NCBI GenBank assembly: GCA_001600455.1
Contig: BCKC01000002.1
Coordinates: forward strand, 806,001-870,000
Length of the DNA stretch: 64,000 nucleotides
Direction of reading: 5' to 3'
DNA from: Endocalyx cinctus
Taxonomy: Eukaryota; Ascomycota; Sordariomycetes; Amphisphaeriales; Apiosporaceae
Part shown: positions 47,344 to 58,769 of the stretch, piece by piece
Layout: each line of letters begins with the position of its first letter
Numbering within the stretch: position 1 is the first letter of the stretch
Notes under the pieces: model-generated
Databases searched by the model: none
What the model was told of the DNA's origin: nothing
The model's input: only the letters and a program-made list of their open reading frames with translations
Made by a program: the position numbers and the translations under genes

Positions 47344-49247
47344 ATGCCTACTATCTCATGCGACAAGTATGAGCTATTCAAAGCCTTAGGTCGAAAGTAT
47401 GTTCATGTTCATTTGCGCCGCCCAGTCATTCGTTAGATTCAATTCTAACCTGTTTCTTTTCTTCGATATTTAGCTATACCACCGATGAATTCGAAGAGCT
47501 CTGTTTCGAATTCGGTATCGAATTAGATGAAGATACCGAAAATGAAGAACGACCTGTCGTCAATGGCGAGCAAGAACCCCCTCAACTTAAGATCGAAATC
47601 CCCGCCAACCGATATGATATGCTATGTTTCGAGGGTATAGCCCTCATGCTCAACATCTTCCTCGGGCGACAACCCACGCCTAATTTCAGATTGATACAAC
47701 CTGAGACTGGTGACATGCAGACTATCACCGTACTAGAAGATACCGCCAAAGTACGACCCCTCGTTGCGGGTGCTATTCTGCGTAATATCAAATTCACCCA
47801 GAAAAGCTACGATTCCTTCATCGGACTACAAGACAAGCTCCACCAGAATCTTGCTCGACAACGTACCCTAGTCGCTATCGGTACTCATGACCTCGATACT
47901 ATCCAAGGTCCCTTCACATATGAAGCACGACCACCTCAGGATATAAGCTTCACACCCCTCAACCAGACCAAGAACATGACGGCCGAGGAAATGATGACTT
48001 TCTACGAAAAGGACAGGCATCTCGGAAGATATCTGCATATTATCCGGGACAAGCCAGTATACCCGGTAATCTACGATGCAAACCGCATAGTCTGCTCTAT
48101 GCCTCCTATCATCAACGGCGATCGTTCCAAGATCACGCTGAACAGCAAGAACGTCTTCATAGAATGCACCGCTACCGATGCGACAAAACTCGAGATCGTC
48201 GTCAACATGATGGTAGCCATGTTCTCCGCCTATTGCGAGGAACCATTCACCGTCGAACCTGTCAAGATCATCTCAGATCACAATGCTCAGACCAGGATAA
48301 CACCGAACTTGCACTCGAGATCGACGACGGTCGAAGTTGACTACTTGAACGCTTGTGTCGGTCTATCGGAATCGCCCGAGAGCATCTGCAAGCTTCTCTC
48401 CAAGATGGCCCTAACCAGCAACCCCTCGAGCACGGACAAGAACCTGATCGAGGTCTCGATACCCCCTACGCGGGCGGATATCCTGCAGCGCTGCGACGTC
48501 ATGGAAGACCTGGGCATCGCGTACGGCTTCAACCGGCTCCCGCGCATGTCCGTGACCAAGAACGTCGGCTCCCCTCTGACGCTGAACAAGCTAGGCGATA
48601 TCGTCCGGCTCGAGTGCGGCATGGCCGGCTGGTCCGAGGTGATGGCGCTGACGCTGTGCAGCCACGACGAGAACTTTGCCTGGCTGAACCGCGCCGACGA
48701 CGGGCAGACGGCGGTGCGGCTCGCGAACCCCAAGACGACCGAGTACCAGATCGTGCGCACCTCGCTGCTCCCCGGACTGCTCAAGACGATCCGCGAGAAC
48801 AAGTACCACAGCGTGCCCATCAAGATCTTCGAGAGCTCCGACGTCGTCTTCAAGGCCCCCGCGACCGAGCGCAAGGCCCGCAACGAGCGCCACTTCTCGG
48901 CCGCCTGGTACGGCAAGACGAGCGGGTTCGAGGAGGTCCACGGCCTCCTCGACCGCGTCATGCTCACCCTGCGCCAGGCCTTCCTCGAGCGCGAGGAAGG
49001 TATCCAGGCCGGCAAGTCCCTCGACTTCGAGGTCCGTCAGGACCACGACAAGAGGGACGGGTACTGGCTCGAACCCATCGACGAGCCGACCTTCTTCCCC
49101 GGTCGCGCCGCCGCTATCTACCTCCGCCTCGACGGCAAGGCCGCCCGCGTGGGCGAGATGGGTATCCTGCACCCGTCGGTCCTCGATAAGTTTGAGCTTA
49201 AATACCCCGTTAGCACTTTGGAGGTCAACTTGGAGGTTTTCTTATAG
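47344..49247 (+). CDS. frs1: Cytosolic phenylalanyl-tRNA synthetase beta subunit
   Basis: Beta chain of the alpha2-beta2 phenylalanine-tRNA ligase that charges tRNA-Phe in the cytosol. Exon 1 47344-47396 and exon 2 47474-49247 (intron 77 nt, GTATGT); 608 aa, close to the yeast Frs1 length. The N-terminus MPTISCDKYELFKALGRNYT and EIPANRYDMLCFEGIA are family hallmarks. Other landmarks are the B3/B4 editing-like region (VRPLVAGAILRNI, FIGLQDKLHQNLARQR, VAIGTHDLDTI), the B5 domain (VEVSIPPTRADILQRCDVME with GIAYGFNRLPRM, in part), and the catalytic-like core (NPKTTEYQIVRTSLLPGLLK, KIFESSDVVF, EPTFFPGRAAAIYL, VGEMGILHPSVL). Third-codon-position GC rises sharply at about 48400 and stays high to the end, within one exon. 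Confidence 0.96.
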
Positions 49248-49890
49248 ATTAAAACAATTCATCACATAAAGTAAAAAAATAAAATAATATAAAATACTTT
49301 TTCTCCCCTGAAATAACTGATAAAAATTTTTGATGTATGGTACGATGATGCGATATGAGATAAAAAAGAAAAGAAAAATCGATAAAAGAAAAGGGGAGGG
49401 GGGAAAGTATATGTATGTACGCTCATATAGTATGGAGAGATGATTAGAAGGAGAAAAGGAGCGAAGACGAGACCGTAGAGAAGAAGAAAAAAAAGAAGGG
49501 GAAAACAACAACTTCATTCCCATCTTGCCTGCTGCTACGCTTTAAAAGGCCATCTATTATATATAGTAAAGTTCATAGAGAGCAAGAAGAGGGATAAAAG
49601 AAGAAACTGTTTTCATGTGTCACGAGGTTTAACTAATCAAGCTCAGTCATGGGTTTTCAAGTACTTTATTCAAGTAAACCATATGCATAATCATATATTT
49701 ATTTCTTTTCTTAAATCATCTCTTTCTCATATGTCATATGTATCCGTGAATCATTAAAGCGTGGGGGCGGGTGAGTGGGAAGGTAGGAGTGTTTCAAGAG
49801 TAAAACTAAGCTATTGCGAGAGCTTGTCGTCTGAGGAGAGCTAATCTAAGGGGGGAAGGGGGGTTGTTTGTGTGTATGTGTATTTCGTGA
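49248..49890. other. Convergent 3' intergenic spacer
   Basis: 0.64 kb between the stops of frs1 (+) and ymr1 (-), with purine-rich low-complexity tracts (49360-49405, 49440-49500) presumably in the 3' UTR. No gene seen. Confidence 0.6.
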
Positions 49891-52489
49891 TCATGTCATC
49901 TCCGAATCTCCTTTAGCCATCCCGACCATCTCCTGGCCTCCTCCTGCACCAGGGGAGCCGCTATCATGACTCCTACCCCCACTGTTACTGCCACCTACTC
50001 CGAGACCTCCCACACTACTGCCACCGCCGCTGAACAATCCGCGCCCGATATCCAAACCAGCAACGCCGTCTCGTAGTTTAGCAAAGTTGGTAGCGAAAGC
50101 ATTCGGCGTGTCCGCACTGGCGCTATGTCTGAGGCTCGGCGTCCTACCCGCTGAGACGTTACCGGGCGTTAACGCTTCATGCGCTGACTCAACCTCGGCC
50201 AAGACGCTCTTACTCGTCGGCATGCCAGGGGGCTTAGAACCCGGCGATTCCGCGAAGCTGCCGGGTGCGCTTGATGTAGTCGCACCCGCCATAGCGTAAC
50301 TTCCTATTTTCTCCTCTCTCGCAGCGGCTACGTCGAGATACTCGTTCATCTCGGCGTCGGAGCGGCCAAAAACAGAAGACCACCAGCGGATTTCGGACAG
50401 CTTCGGGAAAACCAGCCTCTCGTGACCGCTCTGTCGATCATCGATGGTAGCGTCGTAGTCAGGGTTGATGAAATCTTGCTTCCGTGACAAGAAGTAGTCC
50501 CAGACTGATCTAGTCTTTTCGCTCGCTCGGCCTTCCTTGCGAGCTTTTTCGCTGTTCCAGAGGAACGTGCCGTACTGCCCAGCGTAGAGATGGTAGAGAA
50601 GCCGGCGTAAGAATCTCTCGTTATACTCGAACCGATTCGGATGCTGTCTTAAGATCTGATATGTGGCGTCGAGAAACTGGTGGAAGACTGGCGAGATCTC
50701 ATTTGGTTTGGTTACCTCACCTGCCCCCGAGTTATTAGTCGCAAGTTTCGGCTGAGACTGATCATCGGGTGGCGAAGCTAGACCATCAGCGTCTGACTCT
50801 GGGCCAATTTCTGGGCTGCGATTCTGCTTAAAGAATCGCTTAGCACTAGCGAACGCATTTTCGATAGCTTCACCTGCCCTTCCGTCCGATTCTCCCGGTT
50901 GTAGCGTTGAGCCAGCCATAGAATCCTTCTCGGTAACGAACCACTTCTCGTGACCAAGTAGCCCCGCCCGTTGCTGGAACATATGCCCAAAAGACATCCA
51001 ATCTTTTTCCACCAGAATAATAAACCCGTCGATGGTGCGGTAGTAAGGATCCAACATGATCTGGGACAGCGCTGATAACTGGCTTGTGCGATCCCAACCG
51101 TCGGAACAGTGTATCAGCACATGCGAATGCCTAACACCGACCTGTCTTGCGATTAAAGCTGAACCGTCGAGAATACCAGTAATGTGCTTGAGCCATCCAC
51201 TTTTGATGAGAAGCTCACGGTTCGGAGGAAGTCGAGAGATATCTCCGTCTTTGAGAGCATCTATCACCGTATTCAGAGATTCCCTCATAACATGTATATT
51301 TTCAATGTTGAGGTAAGCCTTCTTCGCAAACTTGTAGTAATCCATATTCTCCGACCCTTTTCCCATGGCTTGCATGACCACGGCGTTTATGGTTGGCCTC
51401 GCATCTACGATGAGATTGCTTTGTTGTGCGCCGTATATTAGTCGCTTTCCCGTCTTCGAGTCGTAATTTACATCGCCACCAGCGATAAGTTCGTCTTCGA
51501 GGCGTTCTGTATCCGAGACTTCGGTGTCGAAGTTCGACGAACGGAGGTCAGCCTGACTGGAAGCCGGGCTTGGTTCGGTTGTGTCAGATGCGGAATGCTC
51601 GAGGCCGTTAAACTCGACAGTCGCAGAAGCTGAGAAACATGCGCTTACGAGTCTTTCATCTTGTATGCTACGGGCGCCCCGAAAACCTACCATAGGCTGA
51701 GAGCTACGGGTGATGGAACAATTATTAAGAGAATGAAGGTAGGTCAGGACAGGTATTCGCTGCCTTGACCTATATTGACCAGCATACTTGATAACGTTAT
51801 CGGATATCTTGGAGGGAACCACGAGTAAGGCTGGATAGGTAGGCGAGAAAGTATAGTCTTTGTTGATCAGAGAAATCCTCCAGCCTCGATCTACAGATTT
51901 GTTACTGATCCCCTGACGGCGAAACTCGTGTTTTGGGTCGTATAGCTCCCAGCCATTTAGGTGCTTTTCTCCCTTCAGGGGTTGGTAGCTAAAAGCGTAT
52001 AGATTTTCTATTGTCCCCAGTCGACATGATCTCTGGCGGATGAAGTCGAACGCTTCCCGGGCATTATTTTCGTCGGCGAGGGTAAAATTTATGAAAGTGA
52101 AGTCTCGTCCTCGTAATCGTATTGAAGACGGTCGACCTGAAATGCTCGGGCAAGGCCGAAATATGCAATGTGCTATGATAGGATAGGCTATATATACTTC
52201 TCGGTTTTTCGGAGCGTTCGGGGGTAATTGTGCCCCATCAGGTAGTACGATTGGGAAGGTGAATATAATATGGTGGTCAGTCAGATGTAGTTCGCCTGAA
52301 TGTTTCTCGCCGCCACGAATGGCATCCACGTTGGGTATCTATTGAAACTTTTTAGTGAGTAGAGCAGTACTATAGTACTGAGTGGGATATGGGAGTTAGG
52401 TGTATTATTCTCGTGGATAGTAATGATTTTATCAATATGCTAGACCACGTATATTACGAACGTTGTCATACCTTTTTAATTTGCATCAT
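49891..52489 (-). CDS. ymr1: Myotubularin-type phosphoinositide 3-phosphatase (Ymr1-like)
   Basis: Hydrolyses the 3-phosphate of PI3P and PI(3,5)P2 on endosome and vacuole membranes. Exon 1 52489-52472 (only 18 nt), exon 2 52338-49891; 821 aa. A PH-GRAM domain occupies about residues 10-115 (GELHLTDHHIIFTFPI). The myotubularin catalytic domain follows (NGWELYDPKHEFRRQGI, RSRQRIPVLTYLHSLNNCSI, RSSQPMVGFRGARSIQDERL). The active site is HCSDGWDRTSQL with Cys at about residue 417 and Arg at 423, so the enzyme should be active. The C-terminal about 140 residues are Ser/Gly-rich and disordered. An insertion rich in Ser/Thr/Glu (about 248-288) interrupts the domain. The start is supported by the fungal pattern of about ten residues before NV in KIPNVDAIRGG; an upstream start cannot be excluded. 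Confidence 0.93.
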
Positions 52490-53880
52490 GAGCACTTTTG
52501 CCTGAGAAGAAAATGTATATAAGGTATACCTCGGCGCATCTGATCTTCTAGCACTTGAAGCAGGTAGCAAGATTGAATAGAGCTCCTTAATAGGCTTGTA
52601 AGTCTTCAGTCTCTACACTGATCCCAGAACTATCAAAAGGCCATGTAATCGGTAGTACAGGGGCACCAAGCATAGAAGACACAGCACTGGTAAAGGAAAG
52701 CGAGGAAAGAGAATAAAAAGAAAAAGAAAAGGAAGAAGAGAAGGAGAAGAGAAAAAAAAGAGGGTTGAATAGAAAGAAGTTTAGGGAAGTAGTCTCAAAT
52801 TGTTATACATATCAAATCATTGCTTGTCTCTCACAAGAATGAAAATGATTTCACCAATTGTTAGTTGTACATGTTGGCGTTCGATAAATACGTTATTAGT
52901 CCTGGTTATCTAGCACACAAGGACATACATCATCACCTGGTTACTTTTTAAGTCTGTTCAACAGGTAGTCACGGTTCCTAGAGCAGTACAAACTAGGTTA
53001 GCGTGTTTTTAGCACTGCTGCTTTTATTCAGCGGGCTTAGCTAATTCTTAATCAAGTGACTAAGCTATATTTTCAACATTAGGTAAGAAGTAACCGTCTT
53101 TAAAACGGTTTCTTAAATAATTAGAATTGAAGCATATTTACGGCAACATTACGGAAGAGCACTATACTCGTGGACAGGATATTTATTATATCCGACCTGC
53201 TGACCTAGTTTTACTCTTCACGCTTGACAATTACATAGCCTTTGTTTTTTTATGTTTCATCACTATTTGCAACACACACATATATATATATTTAAATAAG
53301 CTTTAACCCTTTACCAAGTACTCAACCTCAGAGCAGGTAATTTAATGCTCAATATCACATGATCCTCGAATTACCTATTATACCTAGGTAGTAAATATCC
53401 ATTTATTGTCTTGTTACATAGTACGGAGTATATTAAATTGTTGGCACCGATTTTCTGGGTACTGGGTGGATCTACGCTTCGCTCCGGTACCTTAGAACTG
53501 TTGTATGGTTATGTCCTCAGAGATAAGTAACCGATTGTAACTAGGTAGTACCGAAGTTGCTAATCAAGAGAGATGATCTGATAACTTTTCGTGCCTACCG
53601 GTATAACCCATTGTACATGTAGGCATCAACTTAGATTAATAACTGTCGAGATAATGAATGTCTAGATCAGGTTCTTTCTACATGTAAGAATCTGGGGGAA
53701 AACCTTTTATATAAAAGTACAATCCCTCCCCGTGAGGTGACTGAGGGGTTAGTTAACTTTCTTTTATATATATATATATATATGAAAGTTGTAATAAAAG
53801 TTACTGGTACTTATATCTACTTGTTATATACTTAAGTTTTTTTTTTTTTTTTTTTTTCGAAGTTTATTATCTTTATTATA
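52490..53880. other. Divergent AT-rich intergenic region
   Basis: 1.4 kb, very AT-rich, with a purine tract at 52690-52765, TACGGAGTA at 53422, a (TA)10-like repeat at 53764-53783 and a T21 run at 53837-53857. No gene supported. Confidence 0.55.
53764..53783. repeat. (TA)n microsatellite
   Basis: About ten TA units flanked by a short CTTTT...GAAAG inverted repeat, so the whole element is palindromic and could extrude as a cruciform. Confidence 0.75.
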
Positions 53881-54788
53881 CTACTATGGGATGGACTAGT
53901 CTACACAGATATAGCCTCACAACTCAGCTCGATTTTTCAAGAAACCCAAGATATTTGTAATGCTGGTACTCCAATTTTTACAAAAGATAGTATACGAAGA
54001 GTCGGCAAATATTTGCAGTATTTTCAAAAGGGGGAATGGAATGAACATTTCCAAAGGGGGGACGAATGGAACTATAAAATCATTCTAAAAGGAATAAATG
54101 AGGTTGAAAACGAAGTAGCCGTTAATCCTCCAATATCCGGTCCACCAAGAGAGAGATTCAAATCCCTGGAAGTTCAAAGTGGTAAGATAATATAGTAAAA
54201 TATCCTCCTTAACCACTTCTTTCTCTATCTATACTAAACTTTGTTAAAGGAAAATCAGTTACCGCTCAGTTGAATCTCTTACGAATTATAAAATCTTAAG
54301 CTTATACGATCTTGATCATGCGTACCTCTCGATGCATATTCGCCCTTTTATTAGAAGAATGATAAACCCTAGTAACTATGAGCGAGTATAAACCGCCTAC
54401 GTCAGTTACAGAAGATATCGCTACGTACTCAGCTATTGAGCACCAGTGGAGAAATACCCAAGACTATGGACAACTCCAAAAACTATTAAATACGATTAAC
54501 ATCCCCTTTACCTTAACTAAGATCATCGCCCTTGGGTTAGGACCCCTTGTTCGACGATCACGTATGTTAGAAAACCGAGTTCTTCAACACGTATTACTTT
54601 CCTCTCTTCGATCAGGTTTAAGTCAGCGTGACATTCTCTCCACGTCAGAAGTTTACGTACAAGATCTGGAATACACACAACGAGATAGAAAAATTCTGTC
54701 TTCAGTCCGATATACTGTTCTCGACGACCCTCAAGCGTTTTTAGGCTTGGCCGAATCCAGCGTTCTTGTCCAAGGGTCAACAGCATGA
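53881..54788 (+). pseudogene. SRR1-like domain gene, probably truncated or decayed
   Basis: Exon 2 (54373-54788) encodes a recognisable SRR1-like segment: LTKIIALGLGPLVRRS, LQHVLLSSLRSG, EVYVQDLEYTQRDRKILSSV and YTVLDDPQAFLGLAESSVLV. Upstream, 53881-54181 stays open in a frame that joins exon 2 exactly in phase through GTAAGA...CCCTAG (for example TPIFTKDSIRRVGKYLQYF). That fits the N-terminus of fungal SRR1-like proteins. No ATG exists in the upstream frame, which runs back into a T21 tract. The protein also ends right after SSVLV, where relatives continue. Either the first exon is missed, translation starts at 54378 (136 aa), or the gene is decaying. Role of fungal SRR1-like proteins is unknown; plant SRR1 affects the circadian clock. 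Confidence 0.5.
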
Positions 54789-56041
54789 TTGAAAACGAAT
54801 ATTCTGAGACGGAGCTTCCTCTTTACGAGTTATTTGGCAGGGGAGATATTGTAATGCTAACTAGAGACTCTTAATATCAGTGTAAAGAGGCCCATTTCAA
54901 AAGTTTCTGTATACCCCCTTGCTCGCTAAGTTTGTTAAGGGAATAGGGGCACTTTGGAATGTAGGGCAGCGCAGTTACGTAGACGGAACTTAGCCGTGGG
55001 TTAGTGGTATCTCAAGAGCCGAATAATCACTTTATTGATTTTTGACCTTTTTATTTTATCTACGAAGCTCTGACCCTCCGAATTCGACAGCTCTGAAGCC
55101 GAGGAGACCGGACTTGAAGTCACGGAATAGTGGGGCTTGGCCATATGCCTAGATACCTTAGCACTTAACCAAGTGTATACTATAATATATGGAGAGACGG
55201 AGGCTCCCTCTCCCTTCGCGAGGGTCGAAAGGTAGGTGTCTAAGTAAGCTTCTTCGAATATCTTACAGTTAAAAAACCTTAGTTGGATATGGATATCCCG
55301 GATGTCGTATCGTCATTTTTGGTCGTTTGCTTTCAAAAGTATTTTGCATTAATAAAACGGCTCTTTCCGTTTTTTATCTTCACCATACGTCTAACGTATT
55401 AAACGGTATGCGAATGGATTTCTATTTTACTTGTGAAAAGTGGGTACGGATCAGATTAAAAGCGGCATCTCTCAGGTTTACGTACCAGTACCAAATTGAT
55501 GAGTGATGTGGGTTGGTAAAGGTGACCTGTAAGTCAGTCAGTGCTGTTCAGGTGGGTTGGCGGGGCTTTTTTCAATCACTATCAATGGATAGAGAATGCT
55601 ATATTTTGTTCTACCCCATCTTGCGCTAAGTGTTTTTCAGCTAAACCAACTGACCAAACACCCAAACAGCCAAATGGATACTAGTATCTAATATTTAAAT
55701 AACCTCTATAAACAGTAACACTCTTTTATTATATAAATATACCGCACGTTACATAATGATAAAGTGGTAAATGCCAAGAACTATATTGATCGATAAGCCC
55801 AACTTTTTTTTAACGGGCCACACAAATTTGAACCCTAAAAAGTGAGAAAAGAGAAAATCCACTCAAAATTCAGACAGTGCATCCACCACTGTCAAGCTTC
55901 ACTCCACCAAATTTTGTCACATAGACGAAGACCTTCTGCTACCTCTCCAATCTCAAGCAGAACCGACCAACTTCCACATACCCGACAACATCTTGAATCT
56001 AAAAGAAGTTACCGATTTAAATCAATCAAAAATCAGTCAAG
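54789..56041. other. Intergenic, rps3 promoter region
   Basis: 1.25 kb AT-rich DNA. The last 240 bp hold the rps3 leader, with an AACCCTAA element at 55831 and a pyrimidine/adenine-rich leader. No gene seen. Confidence 0.55.
55831..55838 (+). promoter_or_regulatory. AACCCTAA element upstream of rps3
   Basis: GAACCCTAAAAA lies 211 bp before the rps3 ATG. ACCCTAA-type (telomere-repeat-like, Tbf1-binding) elements are known in ribosomal protein promoters of many ascomycetes. The match and position are seen directly; function is inferred. Confidence 0.45.
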
Positions 56042-57011
56042 ATGGCCGTTCCGGGTTCTCAGATGTAAGTTGTTTAATTATTTTCTAGAATACTAAATAA
56101 TATTATTATTCCTTCCTCCTTCATCGCATCTCAACAACCCCTCCATTCTCCCATTTCGTGTCAAAAATTCTATTTCACTCCAATCCCGCTATATACGATT
56201 CTTTTCCAAAGGTGAAACTCATTATGCTAATTTCTTATTTTTCCCCGATTACAGTTCTAAGCGCAGAAAGTTCGTGGCCGATGGTGTCTTCTACGCCGAG
56301 CTGAACGAGTTCTTCCAGCGCGAGCTGGCCGAGGAAGGCTACTCGGGCGTCGAAGTCCGCGTCACGCCGACCGTCACCGACATCATCATCCGCGCGACGC
56401 ACACGCAGGAGGTTCTGGGCGAGCAGGGTCGCCGCATCCGCGAGCTCACCTCGCTCATCCAGAAGCGGTTCAAGTTCCCCGAGAACAGCGTCTCCCTCTA
56501 CGCCGCCAAGGTCCAGAACCGCGGTCTCTCGGCCGTCGCCCAGTGCGAGTCCCTCCGCTACAAGCTCCTCAACGGTCTCGCCGTCCGCCGCGCCTGCTAC
56601 GGTGTCCTCCGCTTCATCATGGAGAGCGGCGCTAAAGGTTGCGAGGTGGTCGTGTCCGGAAAGCTCCGCGCCGCCCGCGCCAAGTCGATGAAGTTCACCG
56701 ACGGCTTCATGATCCACTCGGGTCAACCCGCCCGCGACTTCATCGACAGCGCCACCCGCCACGTCCTCCTCCGCCAGGGTGTGCTCGGTATCAAGGTCAA
56801 GATCATGCGCGGCTCCGACCCCGAGGGCAAGGCCGGCCCGTCCAAGTCCCTGCCCGACGCCGTCACCATCATCGAGCCTAAGGAGGAATCGAGCGTGCTC
56901 CAGCCCATGAGCCAGGATTACGGCGCTAAGGCCGCCCAGATGCAGGCTGCTGCCGAAGCCGCTCGTGCCGCCGAGGAAGGTGCCGAGGAGGCCGCTCCCG
57001 CCGAGCAGTAG
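56042..57011 (+). CDS. rps3: 40S ribosomal protein S3 (uS3)
   Basis: Small-subunit protein at the mRNA entry channel. Exon 1 56042-56064 (23 nt, MAVPGSQ plus part of Ile), intron 190 nt (GTAAGT donor, ACAG acceptor), exon 2 56255-57011; 259 aa. The sequence is unmistakable: [20 protein letters not shown], the KH domain with [57 protein letters not shown], and [17 protein letters not shown]. The C-terminus is Ala/Glu-rich. Codon use is extremely C-ending, as expected for a highly expressed gene. A first intron just after the start is typical of fungal ribosomal protein genes. Confidence 0.98.
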
Positions 57012-58769
57012 GTCTGATCAAAAGCGAAAAAAATTCGTAGGCGGTCGGTGCTGGGCCTCCCTCGATTATGATGATGGTTGATGTCCTTTTCTTTTTTTGT
57101 TCTTGTCCCGGATTAGAAGACGAGAATAAGAGAAGAAGAAGAATAAAAGGGTTTCTACATGGGGTGTGATTTTCTTCCAAGAAGGAAAATGACTTTTAAA
57201 AAAAACTTAGCTTATCTCGGGCGTCTTGTTCATCATTTGCATGGCAACGGAAAGGATAAATAAATCAAATCAAAAAAATCACCTGACGGTATCTCGAGTG
57301 AATCACATACCAGAAACAAATGGTCAATCGTCTAGTGGAAGTGGAACTGTAATTGATAATAACCTCACCTGGGATGACTACTAGGCCGTAGATTATTGCT
57401 TCGTAGCAACATTATTACGAGTGAATGCGTACTGTTTTTTTAATGATGCCTTGTTGGTGCTGACGTTAAGGAGAAGGGGGAAAAAAAAAGACTGACTGGA
57501 TTATGCATGTGAATGCCAAGTGAGCTGGGCTGTGTATCCTAGTTCCTACTCGCCGTAGCTCCCGTCTGGTCTATATCTACATTCATTCATCTAAGATCTA
57601 GAACGAGCGCTTGCATTGCGTTTCTGTATCGTGCATCTATCTAATTCGACTTGAACGTGACGAGATGAGAGGACTATCTCAGCTTACGTGGTATTATTTA
57701 CTTACTTACATACCTGACCTAGCTCCCTTGAAAAAAAAAAAAAACGCTCGTATAATATAGAAATGACGTATCAATAATCCATCCACTCATCCCATTCCTG
57801 TACGGTCTAAGAAATACATACACATTAAAACCCCGGGGAGTAATACCAGGCATAAGTCTACGATCGACTTCCCATCTAAGAACACATTCAACGCAAACTT
57901 CGTATTTAAGACGTGTCTATAGAAGGAACATAAAAAAACAAACACTTCGAAATAAAAGGGTAGCTCGCTACCTGGGTTCGATTTCCATCTGAAACAAATG
58001 AATCAGACTACACACATATATATATAATAAAAATAATCACACACAGAGAGACGCAAGATGATATAATCCCCTTTCTTTCCCAAATACAGCAACGCGCATC
58101 CATATATGCCATGACCATTTCAAAAGAAAAAAGGGTAAAAGAAAAAACAAACGACGATCGTTGTTTTTCTCTTCTTTTTTTTCTTCTCTCTTCTTCTCGG
58201 GAGTTGACACATAAAATTCCAACCAAAAAAAAAAAAAGTAGAACCCCAGTTAAAAAAACAAGTCAGATGAAATAATATCATACGACAAGAGGCCATATGC
58301 TTTCCACCGCCCTTCCCCTTTTCCCCCAGTGAACGCCGATGACAGGGATTACAAACATCTTCCGACATTTGGTCTCTCTTCCAAGAATGAATATGAATCG
58401 AAACACAAATAAAAAAAGTATAATAAATATAAAAACCTTCTCGCCCTCCTCTTTGTACTCCGTATATGTGAGACCCCTCATTTAAGAGTTTTCCCGTCTC
58501 ATCGTGAAAAAAAAGAGAATAATTTCCCATTTGTAATACATCCCATCAATTCTAGTCCGAAATGCTCAACATGAAGCCGTGATATCTATCCATCATGTTC
58601 ACCCTGTGAACTCTAATTGACTTGTCATCGCGTTGGAAGTCAATAACTTTTGAGGAAGAAAATGTACAGTGCGGTAGGGTGGGTGGTATTGTGTGAAATG
58701 TAAAGCATTGGTATCCGATTCGACGCAGCCTGTCCTAGCCAACAGCTGCCGATTGTCGTATCGACAAGA
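57012..58769. other. Convergent intergenic region, rps3 / NIPA
   Basis: 1.75 kb shared by two 3' ends. It contains A13-type runs, T-rich tracts (58165-58200) and one TACTCCGTA at 58456. Minus-strand frames at 58008-58530 are low-complexity Lys/Glu/Phe and are rejected. No gene seen. Confidence 0.55.

Noticed and set aside
48341..49189. Antisense and alternate frames of 190-280 codons over frs1
   Set aside because: Arise from the GC3-rich half of the Frs1 exon; Arg/Pro-rich with no family motifs.
57955..57995. tRNA T-arm-like GGGTTCGATTTCC
   Set aside because: No acceptor stem, D-arm or anticodon arm can be folded around it.
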